DNA from: Fibrella rubiginis
GTDB taxonomy: Bacteria > Bacteroidota > Bacteroidia > Cytophagales > Spirosomataceae
DNA: 64,000 nucleotides
Direction of reading: 5' to 3'
NCBI RefSeq assembly: GCF_017353185.1
Contig: NZ_JAFMYV010000003.1
Location: 248,001 to 312,000 of the forward strand
Under the pieces are notes generated by a model. It had not been told where the DNA came from, did not search any database, and was given only the letters and a program-made list of their open reading frames with translations. Every line of letters begins with the position of its first letter. The stretch's first letter is position 1. Shown piece by piece: positions 15,733 to 23,819 of the stretch. Made by a program: the position numbers and the translations under genes.

Positions 15733-18175
15733 GCTAGACTTTTCTTACAAGCTCATTTCGGTCGAGTTATCGACGACGGCGGGCGCCCCCGCTGACCACT
15801 ACCGTGAACTGCAAAATCTGGCCCGGAAAGTACGGTCGGCCACTCAGGGGCCGGCGGCTATCGTGACCCGGGCGGGCAAAAAGTACATTGCGATCCCGGC
15901 GGACCGGACGCTGGCCAAATCCATTGTTCACCGCTCCCCGTTGTGTGGTATCGTCCGGCTCAATTTTCCGGCCAATGCGCCCATCTATACCCTTAGGATG
16001 GCGGGCTGCTCGGACGAAGAACACTCGTTAGTAATTGAATTTCTAGAATTCGCCATTCGCAAACAAATAAAAGATACTGGTCTGGTCATTGAAGATCAGA
16101 CGGGCCGGTTCTTTTTTAAGGAGCCTTTGGCGAGTCCCCACGGCGCAGTCATTGACATGCTGGAGGGCTTTGTGATAAAGATTGTCGCTGAGGGACGCGA
16201 TCAACTGACCATTTCTTTGGACATATCGTACCGGTACGTGGATAAAAAGCCACTTTCCACATCGGTTAATGTTTATAATGCAAAAGCGTTTGATCAGCAG
16301 TTGCGCCAACGGAAGCGGGGTCAGAAAGCCTTGATGATGTTTGGCGACTCGTGGTTTCTGGTGGAGATTATGGGCTTCGGTAAACGAATCGACCAGCAGG
16401 AATTTGAGGATCGCAATAAGAAAATACGAACCGTCTACGAGTACACGCGGACCGAAACCAAGGATCACGCTTTCCAGATAGCCAAACTGCTTCGTCCTGA
16501 CGATGTTTCAGTCGTGTATTGTTACCCAGGTCGGCGGGACAGTTCGGATGAGTTGCGGCATGGAGCCGCTTCGCTGATGCGCTTGGTGTACGATACCCAA
16601 GATAAGGATGTACAACGAATGCACCGCGAGTCCATTCTGCCTACACCCAAACGATTTGATAACATCGCCCGGAAAGTGGGTCAATTTCTGAATAAATTAG
16701 CTTTCAACGGCCAACCACTGACGATTCATCAGGCTCCCCAGCAGGAAACGCTGCGGGAGTGCCCTGCGCCGGACTTACTCTTCAATAAAAGTAAAGTAGT
16801 ATCGATCCGCCCCTCGTGGGGTGACCATGCTCTGGCGCCTAACCTAGCCGAACAGCGCCGGAAATGGGTGCAGAATAACGGCTTTATGGGCAAGTTTCAT
16901 ACCGTTCCCCAGTATCTTTTTGTGCCCGAGTCGCATCATCAATTTGAGGTAAACGAAGCGATGATCAAAGTCTTTCAGAGCGATTTTGACCGTAAATTAC
17001 GGCAACTGGCCCCCAGCTTTACAGGCTTTACGAAAGTAATTACCTACCCCTTCAACCCCAACCTATCGGCTACCGACCAAGTCAACCTGCTCAAAGTTGT
17101 AGCGGCTGAAGCGGGCGTCTCGGCAGGGCGTGGGCTGCTGATTCTACCCAGTCACGGCCGGTGTAACAAGCGGTCGATCAAGCGGTTCCATGACTGTTTG
17201 AAGAAAAAGTTTTCCCAGCAGGACCTATGGTTTCAGTGCGCATCCTACGAGCGCATTAACCGGTTTTACCGCGCCTTCCCCGACGCCGACGCGGGGGTAC
17301 TCTACAAGTTGGCTAATACTAACGAAGCCTATAAATTCGATTCCTACCTGTTTTACCTCAGCACGGCTTACCTACTGATTAACCGGGTATTCCCGTACGC
17401 CTTGAAGAATTCACTGCAGTACGACATTTACATCGGCATTGACGTTCACGACCGAAATGGCGGCTTTGTGTTCTTTTATAAAAATGGGGAGAAAATTTAT
17501 TTCGATTCGGTTGATGTACCCCAGAAGAACCGCCACAGCCGGGCGGAAAAACTCCCCGAAAACCTCATTTATGAGAAACTGTACGAGAAGCTCAAACTAC
17601 ACATTCCCCACATCTGCCCAAGTCCGAACGGCATTATTTTAGCTCGGGACGGCCGAAGTCATGGCGGAGAACCCGCCGGTCTACAGCGCACAATCGCTCA
17701 ACTGCAGCAGGATGGCATCCTGAAGGCAGACTCCGTCGCATGGGCGGTGGTCGATATTCACAAGCAAAGTGCGATCCCGCTGCGGGTAGCCCTGGCTGCC
17801 AATGAGCAGCGACCCTACGAATTACCCACGATCGGCACCGTAAAAAAGCTGGGACGCCACTTAACCGAAGCCTTTGTCTTTACTACTGGCTATCCCTTTA
17901 AGCTCAACGGGTCCGCACGTCCGCTTCACGTAAGTTTCATTGAGGGGACGGCGAATTTTGATCGAATCATTGAGGATCTGTTCGCCCAGACGCTAATGGC
18001 CTTTTCCGCCCCCGACCGACCCTGTTCGTTGCCCATTATCATTAAGCTGCTGGACACATTCTTAGAGCCCCTCTCCTACACCGAAGAGGACTGGGGAGGC
18101 AAGCCCGTAATAGCTGCCGACCTGGATACAGACGAGGTGGATCAAGAAATTCTCCCGGATGACCAAAATCTTTAA
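15686..18175 (+). CDS. long prokaryotic Argonaute, apparently catalytic, operon gene 4
   Basis: The 829-aa product from ATG 15686 has a C-terminal PIWI domain. Its proposed tetrad is D586 (YIGIDVHD), E621 (SRAEKLPE), D655 (GIILARDGR) and D790 (IIIKLLDTF), so it looks cleavage-competent. Residues about 470-570 should be the MID domain that anchors the guide 5' end, and the N and PAZ-like parts lie before it; I could not delimit PAZ. The length fits long Argonautes, not the short SPARTA or SPARDA type. Long Argonautes use short guides to cut invader DNA or RNA. The start upstream at 15611 was rejected because it only adds sequence overlapping the nuclease gene. pPIWI-RE is an alternative family, but the DinG-type helicase partner is absent. 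Confidence 0.8.
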   Translation: MKKHTLNLFVLTNALELDFSYKLISVELSTTAGAPADHYRELQNLARKVRSATQGPAAIVTRAGKKYIAIPADRTLAKSIVHRSPLCGIVRLNFPANAPIYTLRMAGCSDEEHSLVIEFLEFAIRKQIKDTGLVIEDQTGRFFFKEPLASPHGAVIDMLEGFVIKIVAEGRDQLTISLDISYRYVDKKPLSTSVNVYNAKAFDQQLRQRKRGQKALMMFGDSWFLVEIMGFGKRIDQQEFEDRNKKIRTVYEYTRTETKDHAFQIAKLLRPDDVSVVYCYPGRRDSSDELRHGAASLMRLVYDTQDKDVQRMHRESILPTPKRFDNIARKVGQFLNKLAFNGQPLTIHQAPQQETLRECPAPDLLFNKSKVVSIRPSWGDHALAPNLAEQRRKWVQNNGFMGKFHTVPQYLFVPESHHQFEVNEAMIKVFQSDFDRKLRQLAPSFTGFTKVITYPFNPNLSATDQVNLLKVVAAEAGVSAGRGLLILPSHGRCNKRSIKRFHDCLKKKFSQQDLWFQCASYERINRFYRAFPDADAGVLYKLANTNEAYKFDSYLFYLSTAYLLINRVFPYALKNSLQYDIYIGIDVHDRNGGFVFFYKNGEKIYFDSVDVPQKNRHSRAEKLPENLIYEKLYEKLKLHIPHICPSPNGIILARDGRSHGGEPAGLQRTIAQLQQDGILKADSVAWAVVDIHKQSAIPLRVALAANEQRPYELPTIGTVKKLGRHLTEAFVFTTGYPFKLNGSARPLHVSFIEGTANFDRIIEDLFAQTLMAFSAPDRPCSLPIIIKLLDTFLEPLSYTEEDWGGKPVIAADLDTDEVDQEILPDDQNL

Positions 18176-18584
18176 CCCCATGAGTGAAATCGGTTATCTT
18201 TCTAATCAGTACGAACGACTCGCGCAAACCAACCAGGTGTTGAATGAGGCCGTGCTTCTGCTAAAAAAAAGCTGGTTGCTGACTCAGCCCGGCACTCGGC
18301 GTAAATATCCAAACCTATCGGTTAACGCTGAAGAGCTTAACCGGGCGCAGGCCTATATTCTGGAGGTGCTTAAGCCCATGGTATATCCAGCGGAGTGCGG
18401 CCCGACTGGCCGCTTGATTGAATCCAAGCAACTACCGCCAAGCGCTGAGCTAAAGGATATCGTAACCACTATTGAGCAAAACGGTATCCTGCAGGAAAAG
18501 TATTTTTCTACGCTGAACCGGCTATTGGACGTTCTGGACGGGGAGCGATCCGTCTTATTTCGAAAATTGCGAACCGGTAAATAA
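18159..18584 (+). CDS. hypothetical helical protein, operon gene 5
   Basis: Not recognised. ATG 18159 overlaps the Argonaute stop; ATG 18180 (MSEIGYLSNQYERLAQ) starts 4 nt after it and is equally possible, giving 134 aa. The sequence is helical and probably coiled-coil in its first 50 residues. It has no catalytic motif. The metallopeptidase gene follows after 5 nt. Pairing of a small helical protein with a protease suggests a regulator, adaptor or substrate, but this is inference from position. Confidence 0.5.
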   Translation: MTKIFNPMSEIGYLSNQYERLAQTNQVLNEAVLLLKKSWLLTQPGTRRKYPNLSVNAEELNRAQAYILEVLKPMVYPAECGPTGRLIESKQLPPSAELKDIVTTIEQNGILQEKYFSTLNRLLDVLDGERSVLFRKLRTGK

Positions 18585-18589
18585 AACAT

Positions 18590-19744
18590 ATGCTGAAGGG
18601 TGCTTTTCACGATTTACTATCCCGCATCACCAAACTGAGTAACAGGCTTATCGACGCCCCTTTCGATCAGGATTTAGATCCGGCTTTTGTCGACCACACC
18701 CATGAGCTGCTAGCCGGGTTAAAGCAACAGGTTGAAAACGTAATCGGTGATGGGTTGTTAGCCGAGCCGCTTTTTGCCAGTGATTACCTGCGTCAATTTC
18801 GATCGTTGAACGACCACTGTACCGAGTTGGAGGTAAATCGCTGCTTGGTGATTCGGAATTACGGCAAGCCGGAGCGCTACCTGAACAAGCTCATTGAGCG
18901 GATTTACCAGGAAATTGGGTTTGTTAGCACGCGCCGTATCCCCCTGCTGACCACAACCGCTGCACCGCAAAACTACTACTGGGTATATCCCAAACACGAT
19001 ATCATCGGCGTGCCCCCCGGTGGCGAAGATGATCTGCTGCACTTATCTGATCTGTACCACGAAATAGGTCACATCATTTTTATGCTGGCTTACGTATTTT
19101 CTGGTTACAACTGGATAACCGGTAAGTTTGAAAAAAACCTACAGGTGCATTTTAATGATCAGATCTTTGAAGCTACTCAAAATCAGCTGCCTCCCGTGTT
19201 CTGCCGGAAGCTCGAAGGATGGCGGGACATGTGGTTGAAAACGCAGGAGTGCAAGTGGCTGGAAGAATTTGTCTGTGATCTAATCGCTACGTATCTAACA
19301 GGGCCGGCTTACGCCTGGACTCATCTCAAATTAGTGCTTTCTGAAGGAAAAGCCAGTTATGATCTTTACGGAACCGAGTCGCCTAACCATCCAGCGGACG
19401 AAGCCCGGTTTCGGGCCATTCGCTTTATGCTTTTTGAAACCGGGCAGAGCGAATCCGTTAGCGAGTTAGACGAGGCCTGGGAATTAGTAAAAGGGGCCTA
19501 TCAAAAACCAGATTACTACGATAGTGCCTGCCCGGATGAACTCCTCGAAGACTTAGCTAGAACCGTTTATCAAAACTGCCAACGGCAGACGCTACAATCC
19601 TATGCCGATCAGTGTTCGGTAGCCGCCAGCCGGCCTGTTTCGGCCCTGTTAAATGAGGCTTGGCGGCAGATTCACGCGGCACCGGAACGCTTTGCCCGTT
19701 GGGAAGCAGACGCCATTACGTCCATTAAGCAGTCCATTCAGTAG
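18590..19744 (+). CDS. HEXXH zinc metallopeptidase-like protein, operon gene 6
   Basis: The 384-aa protein has LYHEIGHIIFMLA with the zinc-binding H157-E158-x-x-H161. About 65 residues later comes WLEEFVCDLIATYLTGPAY (E225/E226, D230), the expected third zinc ligand, and then NHPADEARFRAI (H267), a His-Pro turn common after this core. It has no signal peptide, so it acts in the cytoplasm. It closes the Argonaute operon. A cytoplasmic protease in a nucleic-acid-targeting operon suggests an effector or a switch that removes a regulator, such as an inhibitor of the sigma-like factor. The exact peptidase family could not be named. Confidence 0.65.
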   Translation: MLKGAFHDLLSRITKLSNRLIDAPFDQDLDPAFVDHTHELLAGLKQQVENVIGDGLLAEPLFASDYLRQFRSLNDHCTELEVNRCLVIRNYGKPERYLNKLIERIYQEIGFVSTRRIPLLTTTAAPQNYYWVYPKHDIIGVPPGGEDDLLHLSDLYHEIGHIIFMLAYVFSGYNWITGKFEKNLQVHFNDQIFEATQNQLPPVFCRKLEGWRDMWLKTQECKWLEEFVCDLIATYLTGPAYAWTHLKLVLSEGKASYDLYGTESPNHPADEARFRAIRFMLFETGQSESVSELDEAWELVKGAYQKPDYYDSACPDELLEDLARTVYQNCQRQTLQSYADQCSVAASRPVSALLNEAWRQIHAAPERFARWEADAITSIKQSIQ

Positions 19745-19746
19745 GA

Positions 19747-20589
19747 TTAAGCATGCCGAAACTGTTGGTCAAAATACCGAATCATGCCCGCAAAAGGAGC
19801 GGTTGCCGCCTTCATGGTCTGGATTTCTTTTTCAACCCGGATTCTGGTTTTCGCACTAATGCCCTCATCTGCCAAGGTAAGCCGAAACGTGTCGTAAATG
19901 TTGTAAAAAAAGTAGCGGAGTTCTAACAACTCCTTTCGGTTAAGGCCATACAACCGTTCCGCTTCGTCAACAAAGTGCTTGGTGGACTTATGAGCGGGCA
20001 CTATGTAGACGCGTCTGAGGATGGGCTCGACTTCCCAACCGTAGTACTGCTCCGGATTATCGACGTACGGATTGAGCAGGTAGGGCCGCTCGGCCTGGTG
20101 CTGAGCCATAAAACTGGCCAGGGACATCCCGTCCGAATCGTTGATCGGATCAGGGACGCAGTCATGAGCCATTTTTTTTAGCTCATCATCAGTTGTGATG
20201 GGCGTCACGAGTGGACCGGTCAACTGACTTCCGGCAATGGGAAACTCATCGCGTTTGAATATTTCATTGCAAATTTGGCAGGAAACCAAATAGTTATCGT
20301 AACAGTAGGCCAGCCACCAGTAGATACTCTTAGGCCGGTAGTGCTCCACGTCACCGTGCGCCACCTCCTTAGTGGTCGCTTCACAATACGCACATTTGTT
20401 AACGGTCTCAATCCAGAGTTGGTCTTTAACTACCTTCCAATGGCTAGATTTGAAACTATGGACGCCTTCCCCGGCTTGCAACAGCGCCCGTTGTTGCTTG
20501 AGCAAATCCAGCGTTAGTCGCTGGCGTTTTATGCCTCTAAAGGTATCTGGTACTGCCTGCGGGGTCCGTTCACGGGTTAAGCCAATCAT
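19747..20589 (-). CDS. ptuB: HNH endonuclease of a Septu-like defence pair
   Basis: The 280-aa protein has CAYC (C66, C69), HGDVEHYRPK (H78, D80, E82, H83), then YDNYLVSCQICNE (C104, C107, N108): an HNH fold stabilised by two CxxC pairs. Its ATG overlaps the stop of the upstream ATPase (ATGA). An AAA ATPase plus HNH protein in this order is the Septu (PtuA-PtuB) layout; the same pair also works with retron Ec78-type systems, but no reverse transcriptase is present here. PtuB is the cutting subunit, proposed to act on invader DNA or on tRNA. It ends 2 nt from the end of the convergent Argonaute operon. Confidence 0.8.
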   Translation of the reverse strand: MIGLTRERTPQAVPDTFRGIKRQRLTLDLLKQQRALLQAGEGVHSFKSSHWKVVKDQLWIETVNKCAYCEATTKEVAHGDVEHYRPKSIYWWLAYCYDNYLVSCQICNEIFKRDEFPIAGSQLTGPLVTPITTDDELKKMAHDCVPDPINDSDGMSLASFMAQHQAERPYLLNPYVDNPEQYYGWEVEPILRRVYIVPAHKSTKHFVDEAERLYGLNRKELLELRYFFYNIYDTFRLTLADEGISAKTRIRVEKEIQTMKAATAPFAGMIRYFDQQFRHA

Positions 20590-21842
20590 GAATCTCTACG
20601 CGCTTTTAGTTCGGATTTAATCTCGCGCAGCAGATCCAGTTGGTCGTTGCCGTAATTCATGTTTGAGCGTTGATTTTGAGGAAGCTGCTCAATCTGAGTA
20701 GCCAGATAATGCAGCTTTCCTTGAGGGGGGTCTTTTCGCCTTTTCAGCGATTCGTACTGCTTTTTAAGTTCTTCAACCGCCAGGGATTCGTCTGTTTCCA
20801 GATCAAAAATAGGCGACAATAAAAGTTGGTGCAATAAAAGCCGGTCAGGAGTTCCCCTGAACGCTTCCAAGGCGATTTTCCCCCGGCTGGTTCGTTTCAG
20901 GGCGTAGAGTTCATGCTCCTGAGCCTGTTGAGCAAGCAGGGGTGAATGCGTGGTGGCAATGAGCTGCAGGTTTGGTAGCTTGTGCCGGATATAGTCCAGT
21001 ACTTTACGCTGCCATTTTGGATGCAAGTGCAGATCGATCTCGTCAATCAACAAAAGGCCATGGGCTTTTAGGGGTGATTGGTAATCATTGAAGGCACTGC
21101 TGATCCGGTAAAGCAGATCACCCAACCATCCAATCATATTTTGGTAGCCATCACTGAGTAGATGCAACGGAACTTGAGTTGAACCATAAAGAAAAATTAA
21201 ATGTCCTTTCTCTTTATCGATCGAATGAAACTTAACAGCGGGCAAAAAATCATTTAACGATTGACGAATAATATCCAGTCCTTTCCCATTCGTCCGGTAA
21301 TCGACTTCCATCGCCCAGGTATTGAGCGGATTTAAAAGGGCCTCCTGGTTGAACAGGGTAGCCACGTTGGTAGCCCGGGCTTGTCTGAATATCGTTTCAC
21401 CACCCCGGCTGAAACCAGTGCTCCGGTTCAGCCGCCGAAGCGAGCCGTACCCAACCACAAAATAGTTTTGGGTAGCATGGGCCAGCGCAGCATCAATTTC
21501 AGCCAGTTGGTCTTGATTGGCTAAAACGATGCCCTTCAGCGTATCGCCCCGATTAATAGTTAATTGAATAGATCGTTCTTCACCCGCCTGGGTGAGCAGG
21601 GTGGCGGATAGTTGACAAAACGGGGCACCAAAGGATATCCAGTCATCCGGCGTATTCAGCAGTTCAGCGAGGGCATCACTGCCCCCCATTACCAGCGCAA
21701 CGGCTCGTAGCAGATTCGTTTTTCCCGTGCCGTTCTCCCCAATAATCAGCGTCTGCTTGCGGTTCCCCGACGGCTGCGCTAAATTGAGTTCCATTTCCTG
21801 AATGCCCCGAAAATTCTGAATAGTAATACGTTTTAAAAACAT
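20586..21842 (-). CDS. ptuA: AAA/ABC-type ATPase of a Septu-like defence pair
   Basis: The 418-aa protein has an N-terminal FRGI strand, Walker A GENGTGKT (residues 35-42), a signature-like LLSDGYQNMIGW, Walker B LLLIDEIDLHLHPKW and the H-loop ATTHSPLLAQQ. This is the SMC/ABC-like ATPase found in OLD nucleases and PtuA. No TOPRIM nuclease follows, which sets it apart from OLD. In Septu, PtuA binds and hydrolyses ATP to hold PtuB in check or activate it on infection. The gene is coupled to the HNH gene by an ATGA overlap. Confidence 0.8.
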   Translation of the reverse strand: MFLKRITIQNFRGIQEMELNLAQPSGNRKQTLIIGENGTGKTNLLRAVALVMGGSDALAELLNTPDDWISFGAPFCQLSATLLTQAGEERSIQLTINRGDTLKGIVLANQDQLAEIDAALAHATQNYFVVGYGSLRRLNRSTGFSRGGETIFRQARATNVATLFNQEALLNPLNTWAMEVDYRTNGKGLDIIRQSLNDFLPAVKFHSIDKEKGHLIFLYGSTQVPLHLLSDGYQNMIGWLGDLLYRISSAFNDYQSPLKAHGLLLIDEIDLHLHPKWQRKVLDYIRHKLPNLQLIATTHSPLLAQQAQEHELYALKRTSRGKIALEAFRGTPDRLLLHQLLLSPIFDLETDESLAVEELKKQYESLKRRKDPPQGKLHYLATQIEQLPQNQRSNMNYGNDQLDLLREIKSELKARRDS

Positions 21843-21968
21843 AGTGCAGCAAAAATTCGGCCAAGTACAGTCTCGCCATACCCTTTAGGATATTTTAATC
21901 CATCAAATGGATCGACACTGGCGAGCAAATGTAATTAGCAATACTAAATTTCCGAAGAAGGGAAATGG

Positions 21969-22032
21969 TTAGTTCAACGTCCGATACTCATTCGGGGTGT
22001 AGCCGACATGCTGCTTGTCTTCTCCTGAAATA
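21969..22032 (-). pseudogene. AraC-family regulator, C-terminal remnant
   Basis: The minus strand reads KQHVGYTPNEYRTLN followed by TAA, the GxTPxxYR end of an AraC HTH domain. Nothing upstream continues the frame. Confidence 0.45.
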
Positions 22033-22055
22033 GATTGTCAGTTTTTCACCCCAAA

Positions 22056-22076
22056 CGACCACGGCGGCAGACCGTA
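22056..22076 (-). repeat. short GC-rich repeat, copy e
   Basis: The minus strand reads ACGGTCTGCCGCCGTGGTCG, related to the insertions in the IS5 copy. Confidence 0.45.
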
Positions 22077-22153
22077 ACCTTTTTCCAGGATTGGACAGGT
22101 CAACGCTATTTAGGATATAACACCAGTCTAACGTACCGAAAAAAACACTTAAT

Positions 22154-22310
22154 TTATTTAGGACAAGTCAATTTTTTCGGATCGGCACGTTTATTTCCTT
22201 TTCAGCCACCTTAGTCATGGTGTTGAGGGCTAGAATCAACAGATTGACTTCTTGTAAAGCCTACTCTAACTCAGCGTTACGCTGTTTAAGGGCGGTAGCA
22301 TCCCGTTTCC
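22154..22310 (-). pseudogene. IS3-type transposase OrfA, C-terminal remnant
   Basis: The minus strand reads KRDATALKQRNAELE, a TAG stop, then ALQEVNLLILALNT, then VAEKEINVPIRKKL and a stop. The leucine-zipper-like stretch followed by AEKEx-IPIRKK is typical of the end of IS3-family OrfA in Bacteroidota. The internal stop and missing 5' part make it dead. Confidence 0.55.
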
Positions 22311-22510
22311 GATTAGACCGTCATTGCGGTTGTTTTCATGGCCGGTAAAGTTATCAGCCTTATCTACATCTTCTGCCGGTGCACCTGCAACCAACCCCGA
22401 AGTGTATAGCTGCTGTGGATGCATAGATCAGCCATTATCCGCCTTTTGCCCTCTCCGCCGAACAGGATGCGAAAAACAGCCGACTCTTTGAGCTGTTCGC
22501 TGTACTGAAG

Positions 22511-22530
22511 ACGACCGCATCGGCGGTTCG
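22511..22530 (-). repeat. short GC-rich repeat, copy f
   Basis: The minus strand reads CGAACCGCCGATGCGGTCGT, sharing CGCCGxTGCGGTCG with copy g, which is about 35 nt away in the opposite orientation. Confidence 0.45.
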
Positions 22531-22563
22531 ACTAATAGGTCGCGAACATGGTCTTGCATGATT

Positions 22564-22583
22564 ACGGTTCGCCGTTGCGGTCG
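22564..22583 (+). repeat. short GC-rich repeat, copy g
   Basis: ACGGTTCGCCGTTGCGGTCG, followed by a T-run. Confidence 0.45.
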
Positions 22584-22666
22584 TTTTTTGGTGAGAACTG
22601 ACAACCTATTTCAAGCTAAGACACACTCAGTATAGCCCCTAAATTATGTCGGTCTGGAACGACAAC

Positions 22667-23404
22667 CTAAATCGCTGTACGTCGTCTTGCGATCAACGAC
22701 GTGTAAACTACCAACCCGACCAACAGCGAAAATAGAATCAACGATGACCCCTGGGTACCGAAACCTAAGCCACCTTTTTCCGTAGGTTTGGTTAGCAGAT
22801 CGCCGAACGTGGCACCAAAAGGACGAGTCAATACAAAGGCAATCCAGAACAGCACAACCGACGAAATACGGGTAAAGTAGTGCGCCAGGATCACCAGGCC
22901 GATCAAACTGCCAATCAGGATTGCGCCCCCACCAAAGCCCAAACCAGAATCGTCTGCCAGGAAATCACCCAGTGCAGTACCCAGCGTGTTCGAAAACAAA
23001 ATGGCCGTCCAATAGAACAGTTCGGGGCGGGGGCGACTAATGTTGGTAACCGATAAACTTTTCTCAGTGGCATACCACACGCCCAGCACCAGAATCAGGA
23101 TGCTAACCAAAATGAGCGAACCCGTAGCGTAGCCTAACCCCAGCGTTCGGTCCATATAATCGGACATGGTCGTACCAGCCGTGCTGGTGGCTAAGATCAC
23201 AGCCCAGTACAGGGCGGGTATGTACCGCCGGGCCGTGAGTTGACCAATGAGTGTGAGGATAAAAACTCCCACTAACAGCAACGAGCTGACCGCGTACCCT
23301 ACCTTTAACGTCTGCGCCAACAAATCGCCGGCTGTTTCGCCGAGCGTGGTGGCACAGATCTTCATAATCCAAAATAGGAGCGTTATTTCCGGGACTTTTT
23401 TCAT
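22667..23404 (-). CDS. COG4705-type integral membrane protein
   Basis: The 245-aa protein is built from four similar units of two membrane helices. Each unit carries a Thr/Gly...Gly-Asp motif: TTLGETAGDLL, TTMSDYMD, NTLGTALGDFL and RPFGATFGDLL. This matches the uncharacterised membrane-anchored proteins of COG4705, whose substrate is unknown. Its start overlaps the stop of the RND remnant (ATGA), so it was once the second gene of an efflux operon; its present promoter is uncertain. Confidence 0.7.
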   Translation of the reverse strand: MKKVPEITLLFWIMKICATTLGETAGDLLAQTLKVGYAVSSLLLVGVFILTLIGQLTARRYIPALYWAVILATSTAGTTMSDYMDRTLGLGYATGSLILVSILILVLGVWYATEKSLSVTNISRPRPELFYWTAILFSNTLGTALGDFLADDSGLGFGGGAILIGSLIGLVILAHYFTRISSVVLFWIAFVLTRPFGATFGDLLTKPTEKGGLGFGTQGSSLILFSLLVGLVVYTSLIARRRTAI

Positions 23405-23718
23405 GCTGTTTTTTTCATGCGTTGGTGAAACAGCGCACGTAGCGCCGTTGGTAAGACTAACAACAATAAGGGCAGACCTGCCACAAAGCCGCCGATAACG
23501 GCCACCGCCAGCGGCTGTTGCATCTGAGCACCCAGCCCGAAGCCTAGTGCTAGCGGCATCAGGGCTAGAATGGCCCCGATGGCCGTCATTAGTTTAGGCC
23601 GGAGCCGGAGGGCAATGGCATAGTTGACCGACTCGTCGACGTCGCCGGTACAGGCCAGGGTATGTTCAAACTGGTTGACCGTAAAAATGGCGTTTTCGGC
23701 GATGATGCCTACAATCAT
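23401..23718 (-). pseudogene. RND efflux permease, C-terminal remnant
   Basis: The 105-residue frame is only the last tenth of a CzcA/AcrB-type permease: RLRPKLMTAIGAILALMPLA, then QQPLAVAVIGGFVAGL and the final LPTALRALF helix. A full-length RND permease has about 1,040 residues. Sequence before 23718 does not continue it, so it is a deletion scar. Confidence 0.75.
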
Positions 23719-23819
23719 AGGTCGAAGTCAAGGCGAACTATTCCCTTCCCCAACGCAACCGGTAGGCCGGTCGGGCCGTATCGCCAATTGACACTATTGT
23801 CTTTAATCTTAAGAGAACT

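Larger units (their letters stand above)
21843..22666. other. decayed intergenic stretch with gene relics
   Basis: It holds the tail of an AraC-type gene, the end of an IS3 OrfA, and at least three copies of a GC-rich short repeat (22056-22076, 22511-22530, 22564-22583). No intact gene was seen. Confidence 0.55.

Noticed and set aside
13550..18175. pPIWI-RE system instead of a long Argonaute
   Set aside because: The typical DinG-type helicase is missing and the slicer tetrad seems intact, which fits a long Argonaute better; not fully excluded without a profile search.
19747..21842. Retron-type system with ATPase and HNH effectors
   Set aside because: No reverse transcriptase frame or msr/msd-like region lies beside the pair, so the simple Septu layout is preferred.
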